A DNA stretch of 64,000 bases. It comes from Azonexus sp. Its GTDB lineage: Bacteria > Pseudomonadota > Gammaproteobacteria > Burkholderiales > Rhodocyclaceae. The stretch is from the NCBI GenBank assembly GCA_030696345.1, contig JAUYSK010000027.1, forward strand, positions 1 to 64,000, given 5' to 3'. The notes under the pieces are model-generated. The model was not told where the DNA came from, searched no databases, and was given only the letters and a program-made list of their open reading frames with translations. This document shows positions 35,995 through 45,073 of the stretch, in pieces. Position 1 is the first letter of the stretch; each line of letters starts with the position of its first letter. The translations under genes and the position numbers were made by a program.

Positions 35995-36984
35995 CTAGCT
36001 GGCCTGGGCAGCAAGCGGCGCGTTATCGGTGCCGGCGATCTCTTCGCGCATGCTGGTATCGGCCTGCAGGTTCTTCATGCGGTAATAGTCCATGATGCCG
36101 AGATTGCCCTGGCGGAAGGCCTCGGCCATGGCGCGCGGCACTTCGGCCTCGGCTTCGACGACGCGTGCCCGCATTTCCTGCTCCAGGGCAACGGCCATGG
36201 CGCGGCGTTCCTCGGCCTTGGCCTGGGCGATCTGCTTGTCGGCATTGGCCTGGTCGATTTGCAACTTGGCGCCGATGTTCTCGCCCACCGTCACGTCGGC
36301 GACGTCGATCGACAGGATCTCGTAGGCCGTGCCAGCGTCAAGGCCCTTGGAGAGGACGTGTTTGGAGATGTGATCCGGACTTTCGAGCACGCTCTTGTGG
36401 CTCGCCGAGGAACCGATAGTACTGACCATGCCTTCGCCGACGCGCGCGATGATCGTCTCCTCGCCGGCGCCGCCCACCAGTCGGTCGATGTTGGTGCGTA
36501 CCGTGACCAGGCAGACGGCGATGAGCTGGATGCCATCCTTGGCCACCGCCGCGATTTTCGGGGTCTGGATCACCTTGGGCAGCACCGACATCTGCACCGC
36601 CTCCAGCACGTTGCGTCCAGCCAGATCGATGGCCGCAGCGCGCTTGAAAGGCAGGGGAATGTTGGCCTTGTCGGCCGAGATCATGGCGTTGACTACCCTG
36701 ACGACATTGCCGCCGGCCAGGAAGTGGGCTTCCAGATCGTTGCTTGAAATGTCGAGGCCGGCCTTCACCGCGCTGATCCGCGCCGTGACCACCGTTACCG
36801 GCGGCACGCGGCGCAGGCGCATGGCGATCAGGGTGAAGAGTCCGACATAGGCTCCCGAAGCCCAGGCGGAAATCCAGAGCGGAATGGGCACCAGGTACAG
36901 GATAAAGGCCAGCCCGGTCACCACTGCTATGAGCAAGCCCAAGCCGCCCGTCATGCCCGCCATGCCAATCAAGGTTTCGTTCAT
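35995..36984 (-). CDS. floA: Flotillin-like protein FloA
   Basis: The 329-residue protein has two hydrophobic N-terminal segments (about 10-50), an SPFH/PHB-type core ([35 protein letters not shown] onwards, in outline) and an Ala/Glu-rich C-terminal coiled region ([28 protein letters not shown]) ending in [16 protein letters not shown]. This matches FloA/YqfA, which organises functional membrane microdomains and has the usual length of about 330 residues. No NfeD gene is adjacent. Confidence 0.92.
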   Translation of the reverse strand: MNETLIGMAGMTGGLGLLIAVVTGLAFILYLVPIPLWISAWASGAYVGLFTLIAMRLRRVPPVTVVTARISAVKAGLDISSNDLEAHFLAGGNVVRVVNAMISADKANIPLPFKRAAAIDLAGRNVLEAVQMSVLPKVIQTPKIAAVAKDGIQLIAVCLVTVRTNIDRLVGGAGEETIIARVGEGMVSTIGSSASHKSVLESPDHISKHVLSKGLDAGTAYEILSIDVADVTVGENIGAKLQIDQANADKQIAQAKAEERRAMAVALEQEMRARVVEAEAEVPRAMAEAFRQGNLGIMDYYRMKNLQADTSMREEIAGTDNAPLAAQAS

Positions 36985-37123
36985 TTCATGTTCCTTTGTT
37001 GCTGATGTGCGGTATTCGCCGCACGACGATTTTCGCGGAAGCCGCGACTAGTCATTCCTGTTCTTGAATCCAGTATTGGCCACATTGATGGCATGTTGGG
37101 GTTTGGACATCCTTGTCAGGGCC

Positions 37124-37999
37124 TTAGCTGGCGGCGCGCAACGCGGCAATGCGCTCTTCCAGCGGCGGGTGCGTCATGAACAAGCGCTTCAGGCCACCAC
37201 CGCCACCACCGGCGATGCCGAAGGCCGCCATTTTCTCGGGTAGCGGCTGCGGATGCAGGCTGTTCAGGCGCTCAAGCGCGGCAATCATGTTCTGGCGACC
37301 GGCCAGCGAAGCGCCGCCCTGGTCGGCACGAAACTCGCGGTGACGCGAGAAGTACATGACGATGGTCGAGGCGAGAACACCCAGCACCAGTTCGGCAATG
37401 ATCATGGTCACGAAAAAAGCCGGGCCCTGACCTCGCTCGGTCTTGAACACGATGCGATCGACCAGCTGACCAATGACGCGTGACAGGAACATGACAAAGG
37501 TATTCACCACACCCTGAATCAGTGCCAGCGTCACCATGTCACCATTCGCCGCATGGGAGACCTCGTGACCGATCACCGCCTCGGCTTCCTGACGCGTCAT
37601 CTGCTGCAGGAGCCCGGTCGACACGGCAATCAGCGAACTGTTCTTGCTCATGCCGGTGGCAAAGGCATTGACGTCGGGCGCATCATAAATGCCGACCTCG
37701 GGCATCTTGATGCCGGCCTGTTGCGAATACTTGCGCACGGTCTCAACCAGCCAGACCTCGGTGGGATTCGACGGCGCCTCGATGACTTGCACGCCCATCG
37801 ACTTCTTGGCCGACCATTTTGAAATGGCCAGCGAAATCAGCGAGCCGCCAAAGCCCATCACGGCGGCAAAGATCAGCAGGGCGCCCAGATTGAGGCCATT
37901 GGCGTTGAGGTAGGGCTCGACGCCGAGCAGGCGCATGGTGACGGAGAGCACCAGCACAATGGCCATATTGGTGGCTAAAAACAGGAAAATGCGTTTCAT
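37124..37999 (-). CDS. htpX: Membrane zinc metalloprotease HtpX
   Basis: HtpX (291 residues) degrades misfolded inner-membrane proteins together with FtsH. Two N-terminal membrane segments (about 4-24 and 36-56), the zinc site [13 protein letters not shown] (HEXXH, about residue 142), two further hydrophobic stretches and the third ligand region [12 protein letters not shown] are all present, and the C-terminus [12 protein letters not shown] is conserved. A purine-rich AAGGAAAGG precedes the ATG. Confidence 0.96.
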   Translation of the reverse strand: MKRIFLFLATNMAIVLVLSVTMRLLGVEPYLNANGLNLGALLIFAAVMGFGGSLISLAISKWSAKKSMGVQVIEAPSNPTEVWLVETVRKYSQQAGIKMPEVGIYDAPDVNAFATGMSKNSSLIAVSTGLLQQMTRQEAEAVIGHEVSHAANGDMVTLALIQGVVNTFVMFLSRVIGQLVDRIVFKTERGQGPAFFVTMIIAELVLGVLASTIVMYFSRHREFRADQGGASLAGRQNMIAALERLNSLHPQPLPEKMAAFGIAGGGGGGLKRLFMTHPPLEERIAALRAAS

Positions 38000-38364
38000 A
38001 AAGGGGCCTTTCCTTTCATGTATCAGGGCATGACAGTGATGATGCTCACGTTGATCCAGTCCTTGGGTTTGTTGCTCAAGGCAAACCTGACCTTGTCACT
38101 TCCGGATACTTATTCGTGCCTTACAACGTCTGCTCCGTAAACGGCTACCACTCTTTGGTTGATGAAAAGCAGAATGGTATTGGTAGTAAATACATCTTAC
38201 AAATCGAATGTAACGACGTTAAACATCGACTTTTGCGATGTGTTTAATGTGCTGGTATGTATTCCCGGATGGTCGCCGTCGCATCGAAATCAACTGCGAG
38301 AAAATTTATGCCATTACCAAACGAAAACCGGCAAGAACAAAACGCTTGACGATCATGTGTCGAT
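38000..38364. other. 365-nt stretch between htpX and the arsR-type gene, no confident gene
   Basis: The left part holds the leader of htpX on the minus strand. Within it, minus-strand 38109-38023 is open for 28 codons and reads [20 protein letters not shown] followed by VSIITVMP and a stop, which looks like the end of a lost protein. The central part (about 38160-38345) is clearly AT-richer than the neighbours and encodes only an unconvincing 75-codon plus-strand frame. The right end carries the promoter of the regulator gene. Confidence 0.5.
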
Positions 38365-38385
38365 ATGTCTAAGATTATCGATATG
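38346..38385 (+). promoter_or_regulatory. Promoter and direct-repeat operator of the ArsR-type regulator
   Basis: TTGACG (38346-38351) and TAAGAT (38370-38375) are separated by 18 bp. Two identical copies of TCGATATG (38360-38367 and 38378-38385) flank the -10 box, spaced 18 bp, about 1.7 helical turns. They probably bind the encoded regulator. The second repeat contains the ATG at 38383, close to the expected transcription start, so the mRNA may be leaderless. Confidence 0.55.
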
Positions 38386-38694
38386 AGAACTGACTACTCC
38401 CGAGCCTTGCCTTCCGAGTGGAAGGATATGTCCCGCATTTTCGTTGCCCTGGGTGACGAGCACCGGCAACGCATGCTTTTGTTGTTCGAGCCCGGCGAGC
38501 ACTTGAATGTCGGGCAGATTGCCGAGGTGTCGACCTTGGGGCGGTCGACGGTGTCGCACCACTTGAAAATTTTGCGTGAAGCCGGAGTGCTGGCTTCGGA
38601 AAAGATCGGCAAGGAAGTCTGGTTCTGGATCAACCGCGAAGCCCTCGAAACCACGCTCGGCAACGTTCTCGATTACCTGAAGGAAAATTCCTGA
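38383..38694 (+). CDS. ArsR-family winged-helix regulator without metal-binding cysteines
   Basis: The 103-residue regulator has the ArsR winged helix, with recognition helix LGRSTVSHHLKILREAGVL (about 48-66) and wing ASEKIGKEVWFWIN. It contains no cysteine, so it cannot use the usual arsenic or metal thiol site and probably senses another signal, perhaps lipid status given its operon. Starts are possible at 38365, 38383 and 38428; 38383 is favoured by the promoter position, but no start has a good ribosome binding site. Its stop overlaps the acyltransferase start by one base. Confidence 0.85.
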   Translation: MRTDYSRALPSEWKDMSRIFVALGDEHRQRMLLLFEPGEHLNVGQIAEVSTLGRSTVSHHLKILREAGVLASEKIGKEVWFWINREALETTLGNVLDYLKENS

Positions 38695-40835
38695 TGCGCA
38701 AACTTTTACGGCCGCTGTTGCGCGCTCTGGCCCGGGTATTGTTTCGTATTGATGTGCAATTGCGGCAGGCGGATTTTTCGCATCAGCGGCTGCTGGTCGT
38801 CGCCAACCATGAGTCTTTTCTTGATGGCCTGCTGATCGGGCTATTCCTGCCCATCAACCCGGTATTCGTCGTCCATACCGGCATCGCCAACAACTTCTGG
38901 TTCCGCATCCTGCTCTCGCAGGTGGATTATCTGGCGGTCGATCCGACCAGCCCGATGGCGATGAAGAAAGTTATTCGCCTGATTGAATCCGGTCGCCCGG
39001 TGGTCATTTTCCCGGAAGGGCGCATCACGCTGACCGGTTCGCTGATGAAGGTCTACGATGGCCCGGCCTTCGTCGCTGCCAAGACCGGTGCGACGGTGAT
39101 GCCGGTACGCCTCGACGGCGCATCGCGCAGCTATTTCTCGCGTCTTTCCGGCAAGTACCCGAAAGAACTGTTCCCGAAAATTCGCCTGACCGTGCTGCCG
39201 GAACGGCACTTCCCGATGCCCGAAGCGCCTACCGCCAAACTGCGCCGCCGCAAGTCGGGCGAGGCCATGCGCCGCCTGATGCAGGAAATGATCTTCGCTT
39301 CCCGGCCTGAGCAGACGCTGTATTCGGCGCTGTGCGATGCGTCCGAAATTTTCGGCCGTCGGCGTCGCCTGCTTGAGGATGTCAAGCAGATCGAATATTC
39401 CTACAACGATCTGCTGAAGATGGCGCTGATTCTTGGCCGCCAGGTCGAGCGCCTCTCCATGCCCGGCGAAAAGGTCGGCCTGTTGCTGCCCAATCTGGTG
39501 CCGACGCTGGGTTTGATCTTCGGTATGAGCGCCCGTCGCCGCGTCCCGGCCATGCTCAACTATTCCGCCGGCACCGATGCCATGCAGGCCGCCTGCGATG
39601 CTGCCGAAATCCGTACCGTCATCACCTCGCGCGCCTTCGTCGAGCAGGCCAAGCTGACCGACAAGCTGGCTGGTCTGAAAGGCGTGCAACTGCACTACCT
39701 TGAAGACATCCGCGAGCAGATCGGCCTCGGCGATAAGCTATGGCTGATTGCCTACGCCATCCATTTTCCGCGCGCCTTCGAGTTGCCGGCTTCGCCGGAA
39801 GAGGCGGCCGTCGTGCTCTTTACCTCCGGTTCGGAAGGCAAGCCCAAGGGCGTCGTGCTGCCGCACCGTGCCATCCTCGCCAACATCGCGCAGATTCGGG
39901 CGGTGATTGATTTCTCGGTTGATGACAAGGTGCTCAATGCGCTGCCGATCTTCCATTCCTTCGGCCTGACCGCCGGCGCGCTGCTGCCGGTACTGACCGG
40001 GGCCAGCCTCTTCCTTTACCCGTCGCCGCTGCATTACCGGATCATTCCGGAGCTCGCCTACGACCGCAGTTGCACGGTGCTGTTCGGCACCTCGACCTTC
40101 CTCGCCAATTACGCCAAGTTCGCCCACCCCTATGACTTCTACCGCCTGCGCTATGTGGTCGCCGGTGCCGAGAAGCTGTCGGAAGCGGTACGCACCCAGT
40201 GGTTCGAGAAATTCGGCGTGCGCATCTTCGAAGGCTATGGCGCGACCGAAACAGCGCCGGTTCTTGCGGTCAACACCCCGATGGCCTATAAAACCGGCAC
40301 TGTCGGCAACCTGCTGCCGGGGATCGAACATCGTCTGCAGCCGGTGCCCGGCATCAATGGCGGCGGCATCCTGCATGTGCGGGGGCCGAATGTCATGTCC
40401 GGCTACCTGAAGGCCGAAAAGCCCGGCGTGCTGCAGCCGCCCGTCTCTGACCTTGGCGAGGGCTGGTACGAAACGGGGGATGTGGTCGATATCGACGACG
40501 ACGGCTTCATCCGCATCGTCGGCCGGGTCAAGCGTTTCGCCAAGATTGCGGGCGAAATGGTCAGTCTCGAAGTGGTCGAAAAACTGGCGATTGCCACCTC
40601 GCCGGCACTAATCCACGCCGCCTCCAGCCAGCCGGATGCGAGCAAAGGAGAAGCGCTGGTGCTGTTCACCACGGACGGCGAGTTGTCCCGCGAACTGCTT
40701 GCCGCCAAGGCGCGCGAAATCGGCGTGCCGGAACTGGCGGTGCCGCGCAAGATCCACCGCGTCGAATCCCTGCCGCTACTGGGAACGGGCAAGATCGATT
40801 ACGTCACTCTCAAACGTCTAGCCGAGGCAGTGTAA
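38694..40835 (+). CDS. aas: Bifunctional acyltransferase/acyl-ACP synthetase, Aas-like
   Basis: The 713-residue protein has a PlsC acyltransferase domain (about 15-200) with NHESFLDG (HX4D) and FPEGRIT, and an AMP-forming acyl ligase domain (about 230-710) with LFTSGSEGKPKGVVL, EGYGATETAPV and YETGDVVDIDDDG. This is the architecture of E. coli Aas, which re-acylates lysophosphatidylethanolamine with a fatty acid activated on ACP. It lacks obvious membrane helices. The LplT-PlsC fusion later in this gene run would supply lysophospholipid, supporting the assignment. Confidence 0.9.
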   Translation: MRKLLRPLLRALARVLFRIDVQLRQADFSHQRLLVVANHESFLDGLLIGLFLPINPVFVVHTGIANNFWFRILLSQVDYLAVDPTSPMAMKKVIRLIESGRPVVIFPEGRITLTGSLMKVYDGPAFVAAKTGATVMPVRLDGASRSYFSRLSGKYPKELFPKIRLTVLPERHFPMPEAPTAKLRRRKSGEAMRRLMQEMIFASRPEQTLYSALCDASEIFGRRRRLLEDVKQIEYSYNDLLKMALILGRQVERLSMPGEKVGLLLPNLVPTLGLIFGMSARRRVPAMLNYSAGTDAMQAACDAAEIRTVITSRAFVEQAKLTDKLAGLKGVQLHYLEDIREQIGLGDKLWLIAYAIHFPRAFELPASPEEAAVVLFTSGSEGKPKGVVLPHRAILANIAQIRAVIDFSVDDKVLNALPIFHSFGLTAGALLPVLTGASLFLYPSPLHYRIIPELAYDRSCTVLFGTSTFLANYAKFAHPYDFYRLRYVVAGAEKLSEAVRTQWFEKFGVRIFEGYGATETAPVLAVNTPMAYKTGTVGNLLPGIEHRLQPVPGINGGGILHVRGPNVMSGYLKAEKPGVLQPPVSDLGEGWYETGDVVDIDDDGFIRIVGRVKRFAKIAGEMVSLEVVEKLAIATSPALIHAASSQPDASKGEALVLFTTDGELSRELLAAKAREIGVPELAVPRKIHRVESLPLLGTGKIDYVTLKRLAEAV

Positions 40836-40837
40836 GC

Positions 40838-41503
40838 ATGAGCGGTAAAGTGGTTAAGAAGCTAGAAATTTTGGTTTTGTCCGTTTCTCGATCATTGAGT
40901 GAGCGCTGGCCGCGCCGAGTTTGCATCGCCACGCTATTGCTGACCTTGTCAGCATTTGCCTCGGCAAATGCTGGGCTACCTATGCTGGCAATCGTCTTGC
41001 CATTGTCGCTGCCGGCTTTCTTGCCAGTAATTGCTGTGGAGAGTTGGCTGCTTGGACGCACTACGGGTACGGGATGGCGGGCAGTGCTCGGTCCGGTGGT
41101 CATGGCAAATATTCTGTCCACACTGGTGGGGGTTCCCTTGGCCTGGATCGCCATGGTTGCCTTGGAGTTTTCTCTTGCGTGGTTGTCTGTTGATGTTTTT
41201 AGCCTCCGCTCATACCCGCCTTCATTTGTCGGCGAGTTCGGGCGTATCGTGCTGGCGGCTCCATGGCTTGGGCCTATTAGTCATGGCGCTCACTGGATAC
41301 TGCCGGTCGCAACAATAACTTTGCTCGTACCGTTCTTTTTTGCTTCGTTCTGGAGCGAGGCTTGGTATTTGGTTGATCGATTTTCGCCGATGGCGCCACG
41401 CCAGGTTCGCAGTGCCATCTGGCGGGCTAACTTGGCCAGTTACTTCATGTTGTTGGCCGCGTGCCTTGCCTGGCTCGCTATCGGCCTCTACCGGCACGTT
41501 TAA
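40838..41503 (+). CDS. Integral membrane protein of unknown function
   Basis: The 221-residue protein has about five hydrophobic segments (about residues 28-48, 48-68, 82-115, 140-175 and 195-217). I recognise no family. It starts 2 nt after the aas-like gene and is followed at 13 nt by the amidohydrolase gene, so it is probably part of the same lipid-related operon. Codon usage seems slightly less GC-biased than in its neighbours. Confidence 0.75.
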   Translation: MSGKVVKKLEILVLSVSRSLSERWPRRVCIATLLLTLSAFASANAGLPMLAIVLPLSLPAFLPVIAVESWLLGRTTGTGWRAVLGPVVMANILSTLVGVPLAWIAMVALEFSLAWLSVDVFSLRSYPPSFVGEFGRIVLAAPWLGPISHGAHWILPVATITLLVPFFFASFWSEAWYLVDRFSPMAPRQVRSAIWRANLASYFMLLAACLAWLAIGLYRHV

Positions 41504-41516
41504 TCTGGGAACGACT

Positions 41517-42764
41517 ATGGCTATCAAATTCAACCCGGGCCGCCGTCGCCTGCTTGGCCTGCTCACAGGCGGTGCCGCGCTTTCTGCTGCCGGTTGGGTG
41601 TCGGCCAAGCCGCTGCTGGTCAACAAATGCCGCGTTGCCATTCCGTCGGCGCTGATCGACAGTCCGTGGCTGCAAAAGGCCTGGGCCGGCATCGATCCGG
41701 CGCAGCTCTGGGATTGCCACGTCCATCTGGCTGGCCTGGGCGATGGCGGTAGCGGCATCGTGGTCGGGCCACAGTTGTCCTCGGCATTGCACCCCCTGCA
41801 TTACGCCCAGCGGCTGTTCTACATGAACGCTGGCTGTGCCCATGACGCACCCGGCAAGGTCGATCAGGCCTACGTCGCTCGCTTGCTCAACCTGTGCGAC
41901 GCGATGCCGGAGGGCTTCAAGGTCATGCTCTTCGCCTTCGAGAATTTTCACGATGACAAAGGCGCGGCGCATCCGGAGCATTCCGCCTTCTACGTGCCGA
42001 ACGCTTGGGCGGTAAAACTGGCCAGGGATTTTCCGGCGCGCTTTGAATGGGTGGCATCGATCCATCCCTACCGGAATGCTGCGGTGGACGACCTGAAAAC
42101 GGCAATTTCGAACGGCGCCCGTGCCGTCAAATGGTTGCCGGCGGCGATGGGCATGGACCCGGCCGATCCGCGTTGCGACGCTTTCTATCGCGTGCTGGCC
42201 GAGCGCGGTACACCACTGATCGTCCATTGCGGCGAGGAAAAGGCGGTTCAGGGTAGCGATACCCAGGCCTATGGAAATCCGTTGCGTCTGCGCCGGGCGC
42301 TCGATGCTGGTGTCAAGGTCGTGGTTGCCCATTGTGCCTCGCTCGGCGACGATGTCGACGATGACGGCAAGGTGCGATCGAGTTTCGACCTCTTCCTTAA
42401 ACTCATGGCCGAACCGCGCGCCAAAAACCAGCTGTACGGCGATATTTCGGCGATCACCCAGCGCAACCGCAAACCGGCGTTGATTCGTACCCTGCTTGAA
42501 CGTCAAGATCTGCACGCGCGCCTGCTGCACGGCTCCGACTACCCGCTGCCCGGCATCGTGCCGCTGACCTCGATGTCAGCTCTGGCGCGGGCCGGCCTGC
42601 TGCCGAAAGCGGCGATTAACGATCTCGACATCCTGCGCCAGCACAATCCGCTGCTCTTCGATTTCACCCTCAAGCGCCTGCTCGACTGGCAGAGCCATTC
42701 CTTTTTACCGGCGGTTTTCAACACCCGAAAGGTATTCGGGCCAAGGAGTGTCCATGGCGCATGA
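41517..42764 (+). CDS. Exported amidohydrolase-family (metal-dependent) hydrolase
   Basis: The 415-residue protein starts at 41517 with a twin-arginine-like signal (FNPGRRRLLGLLTGGAALSA, about residues 5-24). The mature part is a TIM-barrel amidohydrolase_2 enzyme with WDCHVHLAGLGD (HXH metal site), PLIVHCGEE, VVVAHCASLGDD and a LLHGSDYPLPG segment carrying the catalytic Asp. The substrate is unknown; a periplasmic site and the lipid operon are the only hints. The dispersed 13-mer occurs within it. The frame is open further upstream but overlaps the previous gene. Confidence 0.86.
   Translation: MAIKFNPGRRRLLGLLTGGAALSAAGWVSAKPLLVNKCRVAIPSALIDSPWLQKAWAGIDPAQLWDCHVHLAGLGDGGSGIVVGPQLSSALHPLHYAQRLFYMNAGCAHDAPGKVDQAYVARLLNLCDAMPEGFKVMLFAFENFHDDKGAAHPEHSAFYVPNAWAVKLARDFPARFEWVASIHPYRNAAVDDLKTAISNGARAVKWLPAAMGMDPADPRCDAFYRVLAERGTPLIVHCGEEKAVQGSDTQAYGNPLRLRRALDAGVKVVVAHCASLGDDVDDDGKVRSSFDLFLKLMAEPRAKNQLYGDISAITQRNRKPALIRTLLERQDLHARLLHGSDYPLPGIVPLTSMSALARAGLLPKAAINDLDILRQHNPLLFDFTLKRLLDWQSHSFLPAVFNTRKVFGPRSVHGA
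42077..42089 (-). repeat. Copy 5 of the dispersed 13-mer (GTCCACCGCAGCA on the minus strand)
   Basis: Inside the amidohydrolase gene, where the plus strand encodes NAAVDD. See the finding on the dispersed motif. Confidence 0.7.
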
Positions 42765-43131
42765 ACACCCCTTGAGCCATCGCTTTCTGAGGATGGTGGT
42801 TGTCTCATCGTGCTGGCTGGCCTTCGCGGTGATCGGCTTCTGGGTCTACGCCACCTACATCCACGATGTCGGGGCAACCTACTGGGTGATGCAGGTCTTT
42901 CTGCTGCCGGTGGCCTTGCCGTTCGTTGTGATACTCGACTTTCAGCTACTGCGACAGTCGGCTTTGGCCTTGCGTTTCGGCGTGGTTACGGCGCTGGACA
43001 GTGGCTTTGCCATCCTGCTTTGGTTGTGGCCTCTTTGGGCCTTGGGGCTGCTGCTGGTTGTAGTCTGCCTGAGACTGTTGCCAATGGTACAAGCCTTGGG
43101 GGCATCGAATAATCCTATGGAAAAATCCTGA
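42754..43131 (+). CDS. Small membrane protein of unknown function
   Basis: The 125-residue protein has three hydrophobic segments (about 16-36, 46-66 and 80-108). AAGGAG lies five bases before the ATG at 42754, which is preferred to the GTG at 42748 inside that site. The start lies 11 bp inside the amidohydrolase gene and the stop overlaps the next start by one base, so it is translationally coupled to both. No family recognised. Confidence 0.75.
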   Translation: MAHEHPLSHRFLRMVVVSSCWLAFAVIGFWVYATYIHDVGATYWVMQVFLLPVALPFVVILDFQLLRQSALALRFGVVTALDSGFAILLWLWPLWALGLLLVVVCLRLLPMVQALGASNNPMEKS

Positions 43132-45011
43132 TGAGCGGTCAATTCGGACTTCTGAAATCACCCCGGTTTGCGCCGTTTTTCGGCACGCAATTCCTCGGCG
43201 CCTTTAACGACAACCTGTTCAAGAACGCGCTGATTGTTCTGCTGACTTTCCAGACGGCGCAATGGACGACACTCAAGCCGGAACTGCTGGCGAATCTGGC
43301 GGCGGGGATCTTCATCCTTCCCTTCTTCCTGTTCTCGGCGACGGCCGGGCAACTGGCCGACAAGTACGACAAGGCGATGCTGGCGCGACTGGTCAAGGTG
43401 CTGGAAATATTCATCATGGGCATCGCGGCGGTTGGCTTTGCGGTGAAGAGCCTGCCGGTGCTGATGGGTGCGCTGTTTCTGCTTGGCCTGCATTCGACGC
43501 TGTTCGGGCCAGTCAAATACGCGATCTTGCCGCAGCATCTGCACAACGACGAACTGGTCGGCGGCAATGCGCTGATCGAAGCCGGGACTTTCGTTGCGAT
43601 CCTGATTGGCACGCTGGCTGGCGGTCTGCTCGCCGGCTCGGTCGAGCATCCGATGTGGATCGCGGTCGGGGGCTTGCTGGTTGCCGTCATCGGCTATCTG
43701 ACCAGTCGCGGCATTCCGCCAGCCCCGGCCCCGGTGCCGGAACTCAAGGTCAGCCTGAACCCGATTAGCGAAACCTGGAACAACATCAACTTTGCCCGGC
43801 AGAACCGGACGGTTTTCCTGTCCATCCTTGGCATCTCATGGTTCTGGCTTTATGGTGCGCTGTTCCTTGCCCAGTTTCCGGCTTACGCCAAGAATGTGCT
43901 GGGCGGTGGCGAATCGACGGTAACGCTGTTGCTCGCCACCTTCACGGTCGGCATCGGGCTGGGTTCGTTGCTCTGCGAACGCATGTCGGGCAAGCGGGTG
44001 GAAATCGGCCTGGTGCCTTTCGGCTCGATTGGCCTGACGCTGTTCGGCATCGATCTCTTCTTCGCCTCGCCGGTCGGGCTGGCTGGCACGACGCCGCATG
44101 AGCTGCTCGCCCTGTTGAGCCTGCCGGCAATCTGGCGTGTGCTGTTCGATCTGGTGATGCTCGGCGTATTTGGCGGCTTCTTCATCGTGCCGCTCTATGC
44201 GCTGGTGCAGTTGCGTAGCTCGCCGGAACATCGGGCCCGGATCATTGCCGCCAACAACATCCTCAACGCACTGTTCATGGTCGTCGGGGCGCTGGGGGCG
44301 GCGAGCCTGCTTGAGGCCGGGCTGTCGATCCCGCTGCTGTTCGGAATTGCCGCACTGGCCAACGCGCTGGTCGCCGTCTATATCTACACGCTGGTGCCGG
44401 AGTTCCTGCTGCGCTTTATCGCCTGGCTGATGGTCCGTGCCATCTACCGGCTACGCACGGAAGGGCTGGCGCATATTCCCGAAGAAGGAGCGGCGCTTCT
44501 GGTTTCCAACCATGTCAGTTTTGCCGACGCAGTGGTGATCATGGGGGCCTCACCACGGCCGATCCGTTTTGTCATGGACTACCGGATTTTCAAATATCCG
44601 CTGCTCAGTTACATCTTCCGTCATTGCGGTGCAATTCCCATTGCCTCGGCCAAGGACGATCCGGCGATGATGGAACGTGCCTTCGCTGAAGTTGGCAAGG
44701 CACTGGAAGCTGGCGAACTGGTTGCCATCTTCCCCGAAGGCGGCATCACCCGCGACGGCGAACTGCAGACTTTCCGCCCCGGCATCACGCGCATTCTCGC
44801 CGCCAACCCGGTGCCGGTCGTACCGATGGCACTGGCTGGGCTGTGGGGTAGTTACTTTTCTCGCATTGATGGTGATGCGATGAAGACGCCCTTCCGGCGT
44901 GGCTTGTTCTCACGGATCAGTTTGCGCGCGGCGCCGCCTGTTGCAGCCGAAGTTGCGACGCCGGAACAGCTGCACGACATGGTCCTGGCGCTGCGTGGCG
45001 CGGAAAAATAG
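43131..45011 (+). CDS. Lysophospholipid transporter fused to a PlsC acyltransferase
   Basis: The 626-residue protein has an MFS transporter part (about 10-415, twelve membrane segments, starting FFGTQFLGAFNDNLFKNALIVLLTF, in outline typical of LplT) and a C-terminal 1-acylglycerol-3-phosphate acyltransferase domain (about 425-620) with NHVSFADA (HX4D) and FPEGGITRDGE. LplT flips lysophospholipids across the inner membrane, and a fused acyltransferase would re-acylate them at once. It ends the gene run begun by the ArsR regulator. Confidence 0.93.
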   Translation: MSGQFGLLKSPRFAPFFGTQFLGAFNDNLFKNALIVLLTFQTAQWTTLKPELLANLAAGIFILPFFLFSATAGQLADKYDKAMLARLVKVLEIFIMGIAAVGFAVKSLPVLMGALFLLGLHSTLFGPVKYAILPQHLHNDELVGGNALIEAGTFVAILIGTLAGGLLAGSVEHPMWIAVGGLLVAVIGYLTSRGIPPAPAPVPELKVSLNPISETWNNINFARQNRTVFLSILGISWFWLYGALFLAQFPAYAKNVLGGGESTVTLLLATFTVGIGLGSLLCERMSGKRVEIGLVPFGSIGLTLFGIDLFFASPVGLAGTTPHELLALLSLPAIWRVLFDLVMLGVFGGFFIVPLYALVQLRSSPEHRARIIAANNILNALFMVVGALGAASLLEAGLSIPLLFGIAALANALVAVYIYTLVPEFLLRFIAWLMVRAIYRLRTEGLAHIPEEGAALLVSNHVSFADAVVIMGASPRPIRFVMDYRIFKYPLLSYIFRHCGAIPIASAKDDPAMMERAFAEVGKALEAGELVAIFPEGGITRDGELQTFRPGITRILAANPVPVVPMALAGLWGSYFSRIDGDAMKTPFRRGLFSRISLRAAPPVAAEVATPEQLHDMVLALRGAEK

Positions 45012-45023
45012 GTGTTTTTGATG

Positions 45024-45036
45024 GTCCACCGCAGCA
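45024..45036 (+). repeat. Copy 6 of the dispersed 13-mer (GTCCACCGCAGCA)
   Basis: Intergenic, 12 nt after the LplT-PlsC gene and 37 nt before ubiA. See the finding on the dispersed motif. Confidence 0.75.
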
Positions 45037-45073
45037 GTTATTGGCACAGCGTAATGCAAGGTAAAATTCCGGC

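Noticed and set aside
38159..38386. A 75-codon plus-strand frame in the AT-rich gap
   Set aside because: No ribosome binding site, no recognisable domain, and it runs into the regulator promoter and gene.
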